Assembly: GCA_947623805.1 (NCBI GenBank)
Contig: CANQHZ010000014.1
Span: 1-51,628 of the forward strand
Source: an uncultured Lachnospiraceae bacterium
GTDB lineage: Bacteria > Bacillota > Clostridia > Lachnospirales > Lachnospiraceae
Reading direction: 5' to 3'
DNA: 51,628 nucleotides
Each line of letters begins with the position of its first letter. The stretch's first letter is position 1. Under the pieces are notes generated by a model. It worked only from the letters and a program-made list of their open reading frames with translations. It had not been told where the DNA came from and did not search any database. Below are positions 8,290-16,266 of the stretch, in pieces. The position numbers and the translations under genes are program-made.

Positions 8290-8724
8290 TTACAACAATT
8301 TCAATTTCTTTACAATAAAATCTATATTATCTATATGTTCTTTTGCCTCTAATATCGTTTTCTCCTTAAATGTAAAATTTTCACCATTATACCTTGGTCT
8401 CTGTTCCCATTTTATTATTATACCTGATTTATCTGATAAATACTGTAAATCATCAACTATATGCTTTAAGTAATCCCATATTTCACCATCATTTGCGTTT
8501 ATTAAGCTTATAAGTTTTTCCGCATTATTCTCCAAGTCATGACCTTTTTCATATTCTTCACCCAATATTTCCAAAAGCCCCTTAACAAAAAATTCCGCAG
8601 ACTGCTGATAATGATTGCAGGCTGCTCTAACCCACCTTACATCTGTATTGTTCTGTTTGAATTTATCTAAAGCATCATTTGCCATTTCAAGCCATGTAAC
8701 AGCATTTTCAAGCATCGCACTCAT
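8290..8724 (-). CDS. HEPN-domain protein, probable toxin or RNase partner of the MNT protein
   Basis: 144 residues matching the HEPN fold (PF05168 type): a helix, then RAACNHYQQSAEFFVKGLLE and GHDLENNAEKL. The HEPN RNase motif R-x4-H is visible as Arg33 to His38. HEPN proteins paired with minimal nucleotidyltransferases form type VII toxin-antitoxin modules in which the HEPN protein cuts RNA. Activity here is inferred from the motif only. AGGAG lies about 8 nt before the ATG at 8724, and the start overlaps the upstream MNT gene by 17 nt, indicating coupled translation. The DNA is clearly more AT-rich than the neighbouring genes, which suggests acquisition by transfer. Confidence 0.85.
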   Translation of the reverse strand: MSAMLENAVTWLEMANDALDKFKQNNTDVRWVRAACNHYQQSAEFFVKGLLEILGEEYEKGHDLENNAEKLISLINANDGEIWDYLKHIVDDLQYLSDKSGIIIKWEQRPRYNGENFTFKEKTILEAKEHIDNIDFIVKKLKLL

Positions 8725-9121
8725 ATATCAATCTCCTATTTTTCATAATATTTTTATATAACTGTTTATTCGTATCTAACTCCTCTAAAATAACCAAATC
8801 AAAATTTGAACCAACCGACTTGGACACAATATGATTAAGCATACATGTTTCTTCCTCTGTCAATTCCCGCTTTAAGGAAATCATAATATCTATATCACTG
8901 TCTATATTGCAGCAGTTATTGATAGACGAGCCAAAAATCCATACAGACTTAACTACGTTTTTAGCAAATTGGTCATTTAGTATATTCTTATACAAATTAT
9001 AAACCTTTCGCTGCTTTAACGGGTGAATAGAATTAATATTCGGCACTTCTTTAACATATTGATAAGGAACTATAAAATGCCTTACTTTTTCTTCTTCTAA
9101 TTCCCTAAATGATTTAACCAC
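8708..9121 (-). CDS. minimal nucleotidyltransferase (MNT) domain protein, probable antitoxin of the HEPN partner
   Basis: 137 residues with the polymerase-beta-like nucleotidyltransferase signature GS-x10-DxD (Gly64-Ser65, Asp76, Asp78) and a plausible third metal ligand Asp108 in NFDLVI. In characterised HEPN/MNT (HepT/MntA) modules the MNT protein neutralises HEPN by transferring AMP to it. All catalytic residues of that chemistry are present here. Translation starts at a GTG (9121-9119) with GCGAGGTG upstream. It is the first gene of the pair and overlaps the HEPN gene. Codon use is AT-rich like its partner. Confidence 0.85.
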   Translation of the reverse strand: MVKSFRELEEEKVRHFIVPYQYVKEVPNINSIHPLKQRKVYNLYKNILNDQFAKNVVKSVWIFGSSINNCCNIDSDIDIMISLKRELTEEETCMLNHIVSKSVGSNFDLVILEELDTNKQLYKNIMKNRRLIYECDA

Positions 9122-9153
9122 TCAAACACCTCGCTTCATAGCTTTAAGCTACG

Positions 9154-9206
9154 CAGCGGCAGCCAAAGCCGCGCAATCTGCCAATAGCTTGCGGCGGCTG
9201 CCACTG
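9154..9206 (-). other. structured leader upstream of the MNT/HEPN pair
   Basis: Arms at 9154-9164 and 9196-9206 form an 11-bp GC-rich stem. The single mismatch on the plus strand becomes a G-U wobble on the minus strand, so the minus-strand RNA folds fully. A second stem (GCCGC..CAA with TTGCGGC, 9168-9176 with 9189-9195) continues inward. A smaller hairpin (TAGCTT-A-AAGCTA) lies between it and the MNT ribosome binding site. It has no U-run. It may limit read-through from the MFS gene or control the toxin-antitoxin pair. Confidence 0.5.
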
Positions 9207-9219
9207 TCCGCTTTACTCA

Positions 9220-10497
9220 CTACTTAAATTCCTGAATACTTTTCTTATGATACAGCACAAAGCTGAAAATACTCCCCAGCGTTCCCGTACACAGAAACAT
9301 CAAAGCCATCCCGCTACCCGCGCCGCCGCCGACAATGCACCGAAATACTTCAGCCGCACCGCTCTTTGTCCTCATAAACGGCTCAAACACATAATCCGCC
9401 CAAAATCCCCCAAGCAGAATGCCTACCGGTATAGTAAAAAACTGCAGCGAATTTCTCACGGCAAATACACGCCCCTGCATTTCTTCGGGGACATTTTGGT
9501 ATAAAATCACGTTCTGTCCCGCATTTATAAAAGGTATAGGCAAGCTTGCCGCCACCCCCGCGACAGCCCAAAGCACAGCATTTCTTCCAAGCCCCATCAA
9601 AATATCTCCAAGCAGAAACGAAAGCCCCGCCGAAACATAAATCATCTTAATATTGTCCTTGGAAAACCTGCCGCCCGCGACAATGATGCCGCCCAAAATA
9701 CCGCCTATTCCCGTCGCCGCATTGACAATGCCAAGCACAGCGCTGTTGCCGCCACTCCTTGAAAGTATCATAGGCGAGAGAATATTTTCATACGTAAGCG
9801 CGGAAAAGAAATTAAGCACAGCCAAAGTGACAATAATCATAAAAATGCCATCATTCCGCCTCAAAAACCGAAATCCCTCGGCACAGTCGCTGAATATAGA
9901 CTGTCCCTTTCCGTCAGCCACGCAACTTTCAGGAATTTTAATCAGCACAGCAAGCACAAAAAACGCAAAAACAAAACTTGCCAAATCAACCGCCAAAATC
10001 AACCTAAGCCCGCCAAAGGCAAAAAGCGCCGCCGCAAGCACAGGCGAAACGACCGTATTGAGATTGCCCGCAAACGAGTTCATTCCGCTCACCTGAGCAA
10101 TCCTTTCCTTTGGCACAAGCTGCCCCGTCGCCACGGAAGACGCAGGCGCCTGAAAAGCATTCATCGCGCCGATAACAAAATTAACAAGATAAATATGCCA
10201 TATTTCCAAGCCTCCAAGCGCATTTAAAACAAGCACAGCCACAGAACATACCGCCGATATACTGTCCGTTATGAGCATAATCCTCTTTTTGCTGAACCTG
10301 TCCACCACAGCGCCCGAAAAAAAGCCAAACACAATATTCGGCACATACCAAAAAAACGTCAAAAGCGACACAGTCATCGCCGAACCGTTTAACCCAAATA
10401 TCCACAAAATAAGCGCAAAACTAGTCATAGAGCTGCCCAGTTGTGATATTGACTGGCTCAGCCAAAAAATAATATATTTTCTAAAATTTTTGTTCAT
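9220..10497 (-). CDS. MFS efflux transporter (MefA/EntS-like, MFS_3)
   Basis: 425 residues with about 12 hydrophobic segments. The loop 2-3 motif is GAVVDRFSKKRIML, a GxxxDRxxxR-type motif A, and the N-terminal half carries the Asn/Gln-rich first helix (SQSISQLGSSMTSFAL) typical of macrolide-efflux and siderophore-export relatives. The substrate cannot be assigned. AAGGAGAT lies 8 nt before the ATG. Upstream, a perfect -10 box TATAAT (complement of 10541-10546) without a convincing -35 may be its promoter. It is probably a single gene; no classical terminator follows, only the structured leader of the MNT gene. Confidence 0.87.
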   Translation of the reverse strand: MNKNFRKYIIFWLSQSISQLGSSMTSFALILWIFGLNGSAMTVSLLTFFWYVPNIVFGFFSGAVVDRFSKKRIMLITDSISAVCSVAVLVLNALGGLEIWHIYLVNFVIGAMNAFQAPASSVATGQLVPKERIAQVSGMNSFAGNLNTVVSPVLAAALFAFGGLRLILAVDLASFVFAFFVLAVLIKIPESCVADGKGQSIFSDCAEGFRFLRRNDGIFMIIVTLAVLNFFSALTYENILSPMILSRSGGNSAVLGIVNAATGIGGILGGIIVAGGRFSKDNIKMIYVSAGLSFLLGDILMGLGRNAVLWAVAGVAASLPIPFINAGQNVILYQNVPEEMQGRVFAVRNSLQFFTIPVGILLGGFWADYVFEPFMRTKSGAAEVFRCIVGGGAGSGMALMFLCTGTLGSIFSFVLYHKKSIQEFK

Positions 10498-10601
10498 TGA
10501 ATTTTATCTCCTTATGAAAAAATTTACTCCTTAATGTCAAATTATACAGCCACAAAATTATTTCATACGCGCAAAATCCAATGCAGGCGACATCAAACCA
10601 C

Positions 10602-10641
10602 CTCTGCGCAACTATCGCCCCTCACCAGACCTCGCGCAGAG
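10602..10641. other. hairpin between the RNase G and MFS genes
   Basis: Perfect 8-bp GC-rich inverted repeat CTCTGCGC/GCGCAGAG with a 24-nt loop, 60 nt downstream of the RNase G stop. It lacks a U-run, so it may be an atypical terminator or an RNA end-protecting structure. The rest of 10498-10700 holds nothing else I recognise. Confidence 0.45.
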
Positions 10642-10700
10642 AAAAACACTTAAATCAATTATTCTATGACACAACATATTACATCCCTCCTCCGAACAAA

Positions 10701-11939
10701 TTACCTTTTCAATAAACACCTGCAAAAGCTCTTATTCAACTGCTCCGCCAAAGCCTTAGTAGTCTTTTTCCGCGTAATCTCCACAATCCCAAGCGGCGTA
10801 ATATCCACCACACTAGTCAGCACCCTCTCCCTAGCCGCAAGCCCCCTAAGCCGCTGCATAAGCATATCCTCATACCCAGCATCCATATTTATAAAATCCA
10901 CCATTATAATCCCCGACAAATTCCTAAGCCGTATCTGCCGAATTATCTCCTCAGCCGCCTCACAGTTTATATTGTAAACAAACTCCGCACTCTCCTTTTT
11001 GACAATGTTCTTCCCCGAATTGACGTCAATGACATACATAGCCTCTGTCTTTTCAATCACAAGATAAGCCCCCGACCGCAGCCACACTTTCGGTGAAAGC
11101 AATTCCTTAATTTTCGTTTCCACACTGTAAAGCTTTTTAAGCGGATATGAAGTATCCTCATAAAGCGCCGCTCTGGACACAAGCTCAGGCATGTTCATCT
11201 CCATATAATCGACAAGCTCATCAAAAAGCTCCTTGTCGTCAGTGATAATCTGGCACTCGTCGCTATTTTGCGCAAGCCTGACGTCATCGCGCAATGCCGT
11301 AAAATACGGCTTTGGCACTTTAAATATCCTGCTAAAGCATGTCCTATGCATCCCATCACTAAGCAATTTATCCATCTGAGCGCAAAGCCTTACGCACTCA
11401 TCCGTCACAGGCTCAAGCGACGCTCCCAAAAGCGATGCCGCGTTTGTGCGCACTATCACACCATAACTTATATCCTCTGGAATAGCCGTAATAAGCTGCT
11501 CCTTTTCGGCTCTTGTGCATTTATTTGAAACACCCTTTTCAAGCTTTGCATTTGACACTACACAGTATTTCCCAGCGATAGACAAATTTGTCGTAAATAC
11601 AGGCTCCTTTGTGCGCACAGCCTCCTTTTCAAGCTGCACAATCACCTCGTCGCCCGCGATAATCCTGCCGTCATAAGCTCGGTTCGTCACTATCGGCCTA
11701 CATTTATTTTCAAGCGAAACATACCCCATTTTGTCAGGCGCATATTCCACAAACACAGCATTTATATTTTTAACAACATTCTTTACCTTAGCCACAAAAA
11801 TATCCCCAATGCTTATATCGACACCGTCAGCCGAAATGTCCGCATAAGCTATTGAGGTCAAACGGTTCTCTCTAGTGTCAAGCGTAAACGACAAAACACC
11901 ATCGCCATATTTTGTCAAGACATACTTATATTCAAGCAT
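10701..11939 (-). CDS. rng: ribonuclease E/G family endoribonuclease
   Basis: 412-residue RNase G-type enzyme, cutting single-stranded RNA in rRNA maturation and mRNA decay. An N-terminal S1-like RNA-binding region (about 35-120) is followed by the RNase E/G core. The catalytic aspartates align as Asp305 (VIDVNSGKN) and Asp348 (MVDFINM), close to the E. coli numbering. The protein ends shortly after VEITRKKTTKALAEQLNKSF with CRC (Cys406, Cys408) instead of the usual zinc-link CxxC and the RNase G tail, so the Zn-link looks degenerate. The ATG at 11939 overlaps the upstream stop as TGATG and has GGGAGTG 7 nt before it. It is co-transcribed with the DUF2344 and radical SAM genes. Confidence 0.9.
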   Translation of the reverse strand: MLEYKYVLTKYGDGVLSFTLDTRENRLTSIAYADISADGVDISIGDIFVAKVKNVVKNINAVFVEYAPDKMGYVSLENKCRPIVTNRAYDGRIIAGDEVIVQLEKEAVRTKEPVFTTNLSIAGKYCVVSNAKLEKGVSNKCTRAEKEQLITAIPEDISYGVIVRTNAASLLGASLEPVTDECVRLCAQMDKLLSDGMHRTCFSRIFKVPKPYFTALRDDVRLAQNSDECQIITDDKELFDELVDYMEMNMPELVSRAALYEDTSYPLKKLYSVETKIKELLSPKVWLRSGAYLVIEKTEAMYVIDVNSGKNIVKKESAEFVYNINCEAAEEIIRQIRLRNLSGIIMVDFINMDAGYEDMLMQRLRGLAARERVLTSVVDITPLGIVEITRKKTTKALAEQLNKSFCRCLLKR

Positions 11940-12646
11940 CAAAAATCACTCCCTATAAAACCAAGCGGCATAAGTCTTGGCTGCTCCGCATTACCCGCGT
12001 TTAAGTAAGTTTCCTCTCTCGTAATCAAAAGCGCATACTCGTCAAGCTCGCTGCCATTCATCTCATAATACGCCCGCATGACAAGCGCAGGCTTTAAATT
12101 ACCCGCACTGCTCGCGTCAACCGTAAGCCTAACCACCTCGCCGTCATCGCCAAGCCCCAACTCATATATATACGGCTTCATGTCAAACGTCACTTCACTC
12201 CGCTTAGTCTTTTTCGTCACCTCAATCTCTTGTTGACCATAAAAGTCATCCAAACTCCGCACACTTAAAAATACCGGCCTAAATCCCTCCCGAAAACGAA
12301 TTGAATACGACGCCGCAAACACACTCGCCATAGCATTGCCAGCGTTGTCAGGCAAAAGCTTCACCTCAAGCACCTCAATACCATCAACCATCTGGCCATT
12401 AAGCGCATCCATAATCTGCCCTGAGCCTGTAATAGAATTTACCTCTATATCCATATATTCACCATTGCTTTCAAGCCCCACCCCAAGCGGCGCAGCAAAC
12501 GTCATTATCTGGTGCGGGCTAAATCCCTCAGAATAAGCAATATCAATATTCGCACGCCGTATAGCTTTCTGAAAATAACGCATCACATCAAGATGCCCTA
12601 TAAACCTCAAAGCCCCATGCTTAGAAAATTTAACACGCAACCTCAT
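11939..12646 (-). CDS. TIGR03936-family (DUF2344) radical SAM-associated protein
   Basis: 235 residues. The N-terminus MRLRVKFSKHGALRFIGHLDVMR with YSEGFSPHQIMTFAAPLGVG is diagnostic of the DUF2344/TIGR03936 family, which accompanies, or is fused to, TIGR03960 B12-binding radical SAM proteins. No biochemical function is established. I start it at the ATG at 12646, preceded by GGGGGG; the longer frame uses a TTG. It overlaps RNase G by 1 nt. It is separated from the radical SAM gene by 169 nt, most of which is repeat copy B. Confidence 0.88.
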   Translation of the reverse strand: MRLRVKFSKHGALRFIGHLDVMRYFQKAIRRANIDIAYSEGFSPHQIMTFAAPLGVGLESNGEYMDIEVNSITGSGQIMDALNGQMVDGIEVLEVKLLPDNAGNAMASVFAASYSIRFREGFRPVFLSVRSLDDFYGQQEIEVTKKTKRSEVTFDMKPYIYELGLGDDGEVVRLTVDASSAGNLKPALVMRAYYEMNGSELDEYALLITREETYLNAGNAEQPRLMPLGFIGSDF

Positions 12647-12671
12647 AATACCCCCCAATCCACTTTTATCC

Positions 12672-12807
12672 AGTTCAAACTCTATTCGATAACGTAGAAT
12701 TTAGTCAAAATATATAAAAATGCAGCGTCTTGCAGCTTGCTGCACCTAGCAGCATTTTTATATATTTTGACTAAATTCGGCCGGTTGAGAACACATTCAG
12801 CATTACC
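12672..12807. repeat. palindromic intergenic element, copy B
   Basis: Second full copy of the element, in the same orientation as copy A. A perfect 27-bp inverted repeat (12697-12723 with 12752-12778) encloses a 26-nt core at 12725-12750 identical to the core of copy A. The stem bases next to the core differ from copy A but are matched on both sides. Flanking AAACTCTATTCGA and TTGAGAACACATT blocks are shared, while the outer ends have decayed. It sits between two genes that appear to belong to one operon. Confidence 0.9.
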
Positions 12808-12815
12808 TTTTGTTT

Positions 12816-14690
12816 CTAACTATAATCTCTTTCCACACAGCATATACCACACCCAAATCTCGCCGCCCCACAAGCACTACACTTTTCCCTACAATTTTCC
12901 GTCACCTGTTCATTGAGTGCTTTTTGCCACTCACGCCTCAAAAACTCCTTACTCACCCCACAATCAATAAAATCCCAAGGAAACACCTCATCAATCCCAC
13001 GCTCCCTAGTAGTGTAAAACGCAATATCTATACCACATTCCTCAAAAGTTTCAATCCACACATCATGCCTATAATACTCCCCCCACGCATCAAAAATACA
13101 CCCCTTTTTATACGCCTCCATAATAGGCTTGCAAAGTCGCCTGTCGCCTCTGGCAAAAATTCCCTCCATCACGCTCGCGTCAGCCTCATGCCAATTGTAC
13201 TTTATACTTTTTTGATTTAGCTGCTCCATTATTGCCTTTCTTGTCTTGTACGCTTTATCAAGAAACTCCTCCTTAGTGCACTGAGCCGCCCACTGAAACG
13301 GCGTAAACGGCTTGGGCACAAAAAATGAAGTGCTCGCCACAATCTGCACCTTTCCATTTCTCTTTTCTTTCGGAACAGTCTCATAGTACACAGCCGAGAT
13401 TTTATTTGAAAGCTCAGCAATCCCTCTAATATCATTGTCCGTTTCAGTCGGAAGTCCAAGCATAAAGTAAAGCTTTACCCTGTTCCATCCCCCCTGAAAC
13501 GCCATAGCCGCGCCATTTAATATGACTTCTTCGGTCAATCCTTTGTTGATAACATTTCTCAACCGCTGACTTCCCGCCTCCGGCGCAAATGTCAGGCTGC
13601 TCTTTTTGACGTCCTGCACTTTCTCCATCACGTCAAGCGAAAATGCGTCTATCCTAAGCGACGGCAGTGAAATGTTTACCTTTTTTTCACGACAGCTGTC
13701 AATCAAAAAGCCTACAAGCTCCTCAAGCTTTGAGTAGTCGCTCGAGCTTAGAGAGCTCAATGTAATCTCCTCATAGCCCGTATTATCAAGCATTTTTATG
13801 GCATAGTCTTTCAGCATATCGACGCTGCGCTCACGCACAGGGCGATAAAGCTGCCCCGCCTGACAAAAACGACACCCTCTTATGCAGCCCCTCTGTATCT
13901 CCAACACCACTCTGTCCTGAGTGCATTTGATAAACGGCACAACGGGCTTTTCAGGATAATATGTGTTTGTCAAATCCGTGACAATCTCCTTGGTAACAGT
14001 CGCGGGAATGTCATCTCTCTTTGGCGTAAAAGCCTTTATTGTGCCGTCCTCATTATACGAAACCTCATAAAGCTGCGGCGCATATATGCCCGGCAGTCTT
14101 GCCGCGCGCACAATAAACTCCTCCCTTGATACATTGCCCTCACGACATTGTCTATATAAGTCAATCAAAGGACGGTACTGCGTCTCCCCCTCGCCTATAT
14201 AGAAAAGGTCAAAAAAGTCGGCAATCGGCTCAGGATTATAGGCACATGGACCTCCTCCTATCACAATCGGATGTCCCCACGTCCTCTCTTTCGCAATAAG
14301 CGGTATACCTGACAAATCAAGCACTTGAAGAATATTTGTATAGCACATTTCGTACTGTATCGTGATGCCGAGGAAATCAAAATCCTTAATCGGCTCCTGC
14401 GACTCAAGAGCAAACAGCGGTATACGTCTTTCACGCAAAACAGCGTCCAAATCAGGCCACGGCGAATAGACACGCTCGCACCATACGTCGTCAAAACGGT
14501 TCAGCATATCATATATAATCTGTATGCCGAGATGTGACATGCCTATCTCGTATACATCGGGAAAGCACATGGCAAATCTTACCGCTATGCTTTCCTTATC
14601 TTTCATAACACTGTTTACTTCATTGCCTATATACCGCGCAGGCTTTTCAACCTGCAGCAGAATATCATCGCTTAAAGCCAGTTTCCTCAT
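12816..14690 (-). CDS. TIGR03960-family B12-binding-domain radical SAM protein
   Basis: 624 residues. The N-terminal part (about 30-210) resembles a B12-binding/Rossmann region (CFPDVYEIGMSHLG, PIVIGGGPCAYNPEPIADFFD, YIGEGE). The radical SAM core has the iron-sulfur motif CIRGCRFC (Cys269, Cys273, Cys276). The C-terminus is Cys-rich (NCREKCSACG, GCGICCVE), which could bind metal. The substrate is unknown; conserved linkage to DUF2344 and RNase G suggests RNA or ribosome chemistry (inference). The ATG at 14690 is used because GGGGGAT precedes it. The lysozyme gene ends 32 nt upstream. Confidence 0.9.
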   Translation of the reverse strand: MRKLALSDDILLQVEKPARYIGNEVNSVMKDKESIAVRFAMCFPDVYEIGMSHLGIQIIYDMLNRFDDVWCERVYSPWPDLDAVLRERRIPLFALESQEPIKDFDFLGITIQYEMCYTNILQVLDLSGIPLIAKERTWGHPIVIGGGPCAYNPEPIADFFDLFYIGEGETQYRPLIDLYRQCREGNVSREEFIVRAARLPGIYAPQLYEVSYNEDGTIKAFTPKRDDIPATVTKEIVTDLTNTYYPEKPVVPFIKCTQDRVVLEIQRGCIRGCRFCQAGQLYRPVRERSVDMLKDYAIKMLDNTGYEEITLSSLSSSDYSKLEELVGFLIDSCREKKVNISLPSLRIDAFSLDVMEKVQDVKKSSLTFAPEAGSQRLRNVINKGLTEEVILNGAAMAFQGGWNRVKLYFMLGLPTETDNDIRGIAELSNKISAVYYETVPKEKRNGKVQIVASTSFFVPKPFTPFQWAAQCTKEEFLDKAYKTRKAIMEQLNQKSIKYNWHEADASVMEGIFARGDRRLCKPIMEAYKKGCIFDAWGEYYRHDVWIETFEECGIDIAFYTTRERGIDEVFPWDFIDCGVSKEFLRREWQKALNEQVTENCREKCSACGAARFGCGICCVERDYS

Positions 14691-14722
14691 ATAATATATA
14701 TCCCCCATGCTGCCATACAGAT

Positions 14723-16255
14723 TTACTGCACAACTATCATTTTTCCATCGGCTCCGAACAGATAAGGCACTCCGCCTATGTCAACAAGCCCTGTCTGCAT
14801 ATTTCCGCTTATGTCAAAATAGTATATATCCGTGCCGATTGTCGTAAGTCCGACAGCCATATGACCGTCCACATCGTAATATTTCGCCGTAATCCCGTCG
14901 TTTAGCCAGCCTGTATACATAGCGCCGTCCGCTCCAAACAGGTACGAAAGACCGTTCATATTAAACGCGCCTGTTATCATGTGTCCATTTACGTCAAACA
15001 TATATGTCTTTCCATTGATAATCTGCAGTCCCACAGCCATATGTCCATCTTCGGGCACAAAGTAATAGCTGTATACGCCGTCGCTAAACCAGCCCTGCAC
15101 CATAGCACCGTCCACGCCAAACAAATATGTGAGCCCGCCGATATTTTGAAAGCCGGTCTGCATAATTCCGTTTGCGTCAAAGTAATAGAGCTTATCACCT
15201 ATCGGGCTAAGTCCCGTAAGCATATGCCCGTCCGCAGCAAAAAAGCGTCTTCCGTCAGGCAAGTCAAGAAAGCCCGCATACATAACGCCGTCAGGCGCAA
15301 AATAATAGTACAAGCCGTTAATCGCCTGCAGTCCTACCTGCATTTTGCCGTCCAAACCAAAATAATACATTCCAGGACCTATCGGGGTCAATCCTACAGA
15401 CATAACGCCGTCGGGCTGCATATAATAAATGCCGTCCTCAAGCGGCAGCCACCCGACTATCATGCGCCCCTGCGCGTCAAGGTAGTATTTTGCCAATCCT
15501 AAATCAAGCCACCCTCGCTGCATTTTGTAATTTATATAGTAATACAAAAACCCTTTCCTTGGCACCCAGCCTGTATTTACAATGCTTGTCGAATAGTCTC
15601 TAAACGCAATGTCCAAGTCGACATCTCCGATAATCCCCGGGATAGCGCCTGTACAGCTATATTGCCATACTGCCGCGTCCGGTACTTCACATAAAGTTCC
15701 CCACTGCGCCACCCACTTGTCATAAAAAATAGGTCCAAGCTTTTGCGTATACCAATATTTATTGGCATACACCATGGGATAATACCCCTCTGCCTCTATC
15801 AGCGCACAAAAAGTATTCGCCATAAGCCCCAGCACATCGGGAGAAAGCTTTTCCTGCGTATCGTCCTCCACGTCCCATACCACGGGATATGACACCTGCA
15901 CATTCTGTATGGCATTCAAGACAAACTGAGCCTCAAGCGCCGCCTCGTCAACGCTTTTTGCATATGAATATATGTACACGCCCGTCTTTATCCCGACAGC
16001 CTGCGCCGCCATCATATTGTAATAAAAAAACTCGTCAACCCCGCTCTTTAAGCTTCCGACCTTTATAAAGGCAAACTTAACTCCGCTCTGCGCCACAGCC
16101 GCCCAGTTGATAGGCCCCTGCCATTTTGATACGTCAATGCCCTGGTCTCCGACAGCCGCATTTGCCTTTGCGACGGGCATGCCTGCAAGCATACATACCG
16201 CAAGCAGCATACAAACAAACCTGGCACAGCCTTTAATTATTCCCCTTAAGTTCAT
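14723..16255 (-). CDS. secreted GH25 lysozyme with 14 choline/wall-binding-type repeats
   Basis: 510 residues. A signal peptide (hydrophobic core 12-27, likely cleavage after AKANA near residue 33) leads into a GH25 N,O-diacetylmuramidase domain (about 37-222). Key segments are DVSKWQG (Asp41), WDVED (Asp128, Glu130), VAQW and DVDLDIAF. From residue 228 to the end are 14 repeats of about 20 residues with the pattern G..xxxG..YYF..DG.M., as in choline- or glucan-binding modules. The enzyme would cleave peptidoglycan glycan strands at the cell surface. GGGGGAA lies 5 nt before the ATG. It sits 11 nt after hisB, so it may be carried on the his transcript, an unusual pairing. Confidence 0.93.
   Translation of the reverse strand: MNLRGIIKGCARFVCMLLAVCMLAGMPVAKANAAVGDQGIDVSKWQGPINWAAVAQSGVKFAFIKVGSLKSGVDEFFYYNMMAAQAVGIKTGVYIYSYAKSVDEAALEAQFVLNAIQNVQVSYPVVWDVEDDTQEKLSPDVLGLMANTFCALIEAEGYYPMVYANKYWYTQKLGPIFYDKWVAQWGTLCEVPDAAVWQYSCTGAIPGIIGDVDLDIAFRDYSTSIVNTGWVPRKGFLYYYINYKMQRGWLDLGLAKYYLDAQGRMIVGWLPLEDGIYYMQPDGVMSVGLTPIGPGMYYFGLDGKMQVGLQAINGLYYYFAPDGVMYAGFLDLPDGRRFFAADGHMLTGLSPIGDKLYYFDANGIMQTGFQNIGGLTYLFGVDGAMVQGWFSDGVYSYYFVPEDGHMAVGLQIINGKTYMFDVNGHMITGAFNMNGLSYLFGADGAMYTGWLNDGITAKYYDVDGHMAVGLTTIGTDIYYFDISGNMQTGLVDIGGVPYLFGADGKMIVVQ
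14726..15574 (-). repeat. tandem ~60-bp repeats encoding the lysozyme wall-binding region
   Basis: Fourteen degenerate units of about 60 bp in the 3' half of the lysozyme gene. Each encodes G, an aromatic pair (YYF or YLF), a D/N-G turn and a Met. Homologous recombination between units could change the repeat number. Confidence 0.9.
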
Positions 16256-16266
16256 TAATGTTCCCC

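Noticed and set aside
14981-15502. 173-codon plus-strand frame opposite the lysozyme repeats
   Set aside because: It exists only because the ~60-bp coding repeats keep one antisense frame open. Its apparent repeats are by-products.
14726-15574. Regular ~60-bp repeats that could suggest a CRISPR array
   Set aside because: The units are degenerate, coding, contiguous without spacers, and encode wall-binding repeats in frame with the lysozyme.
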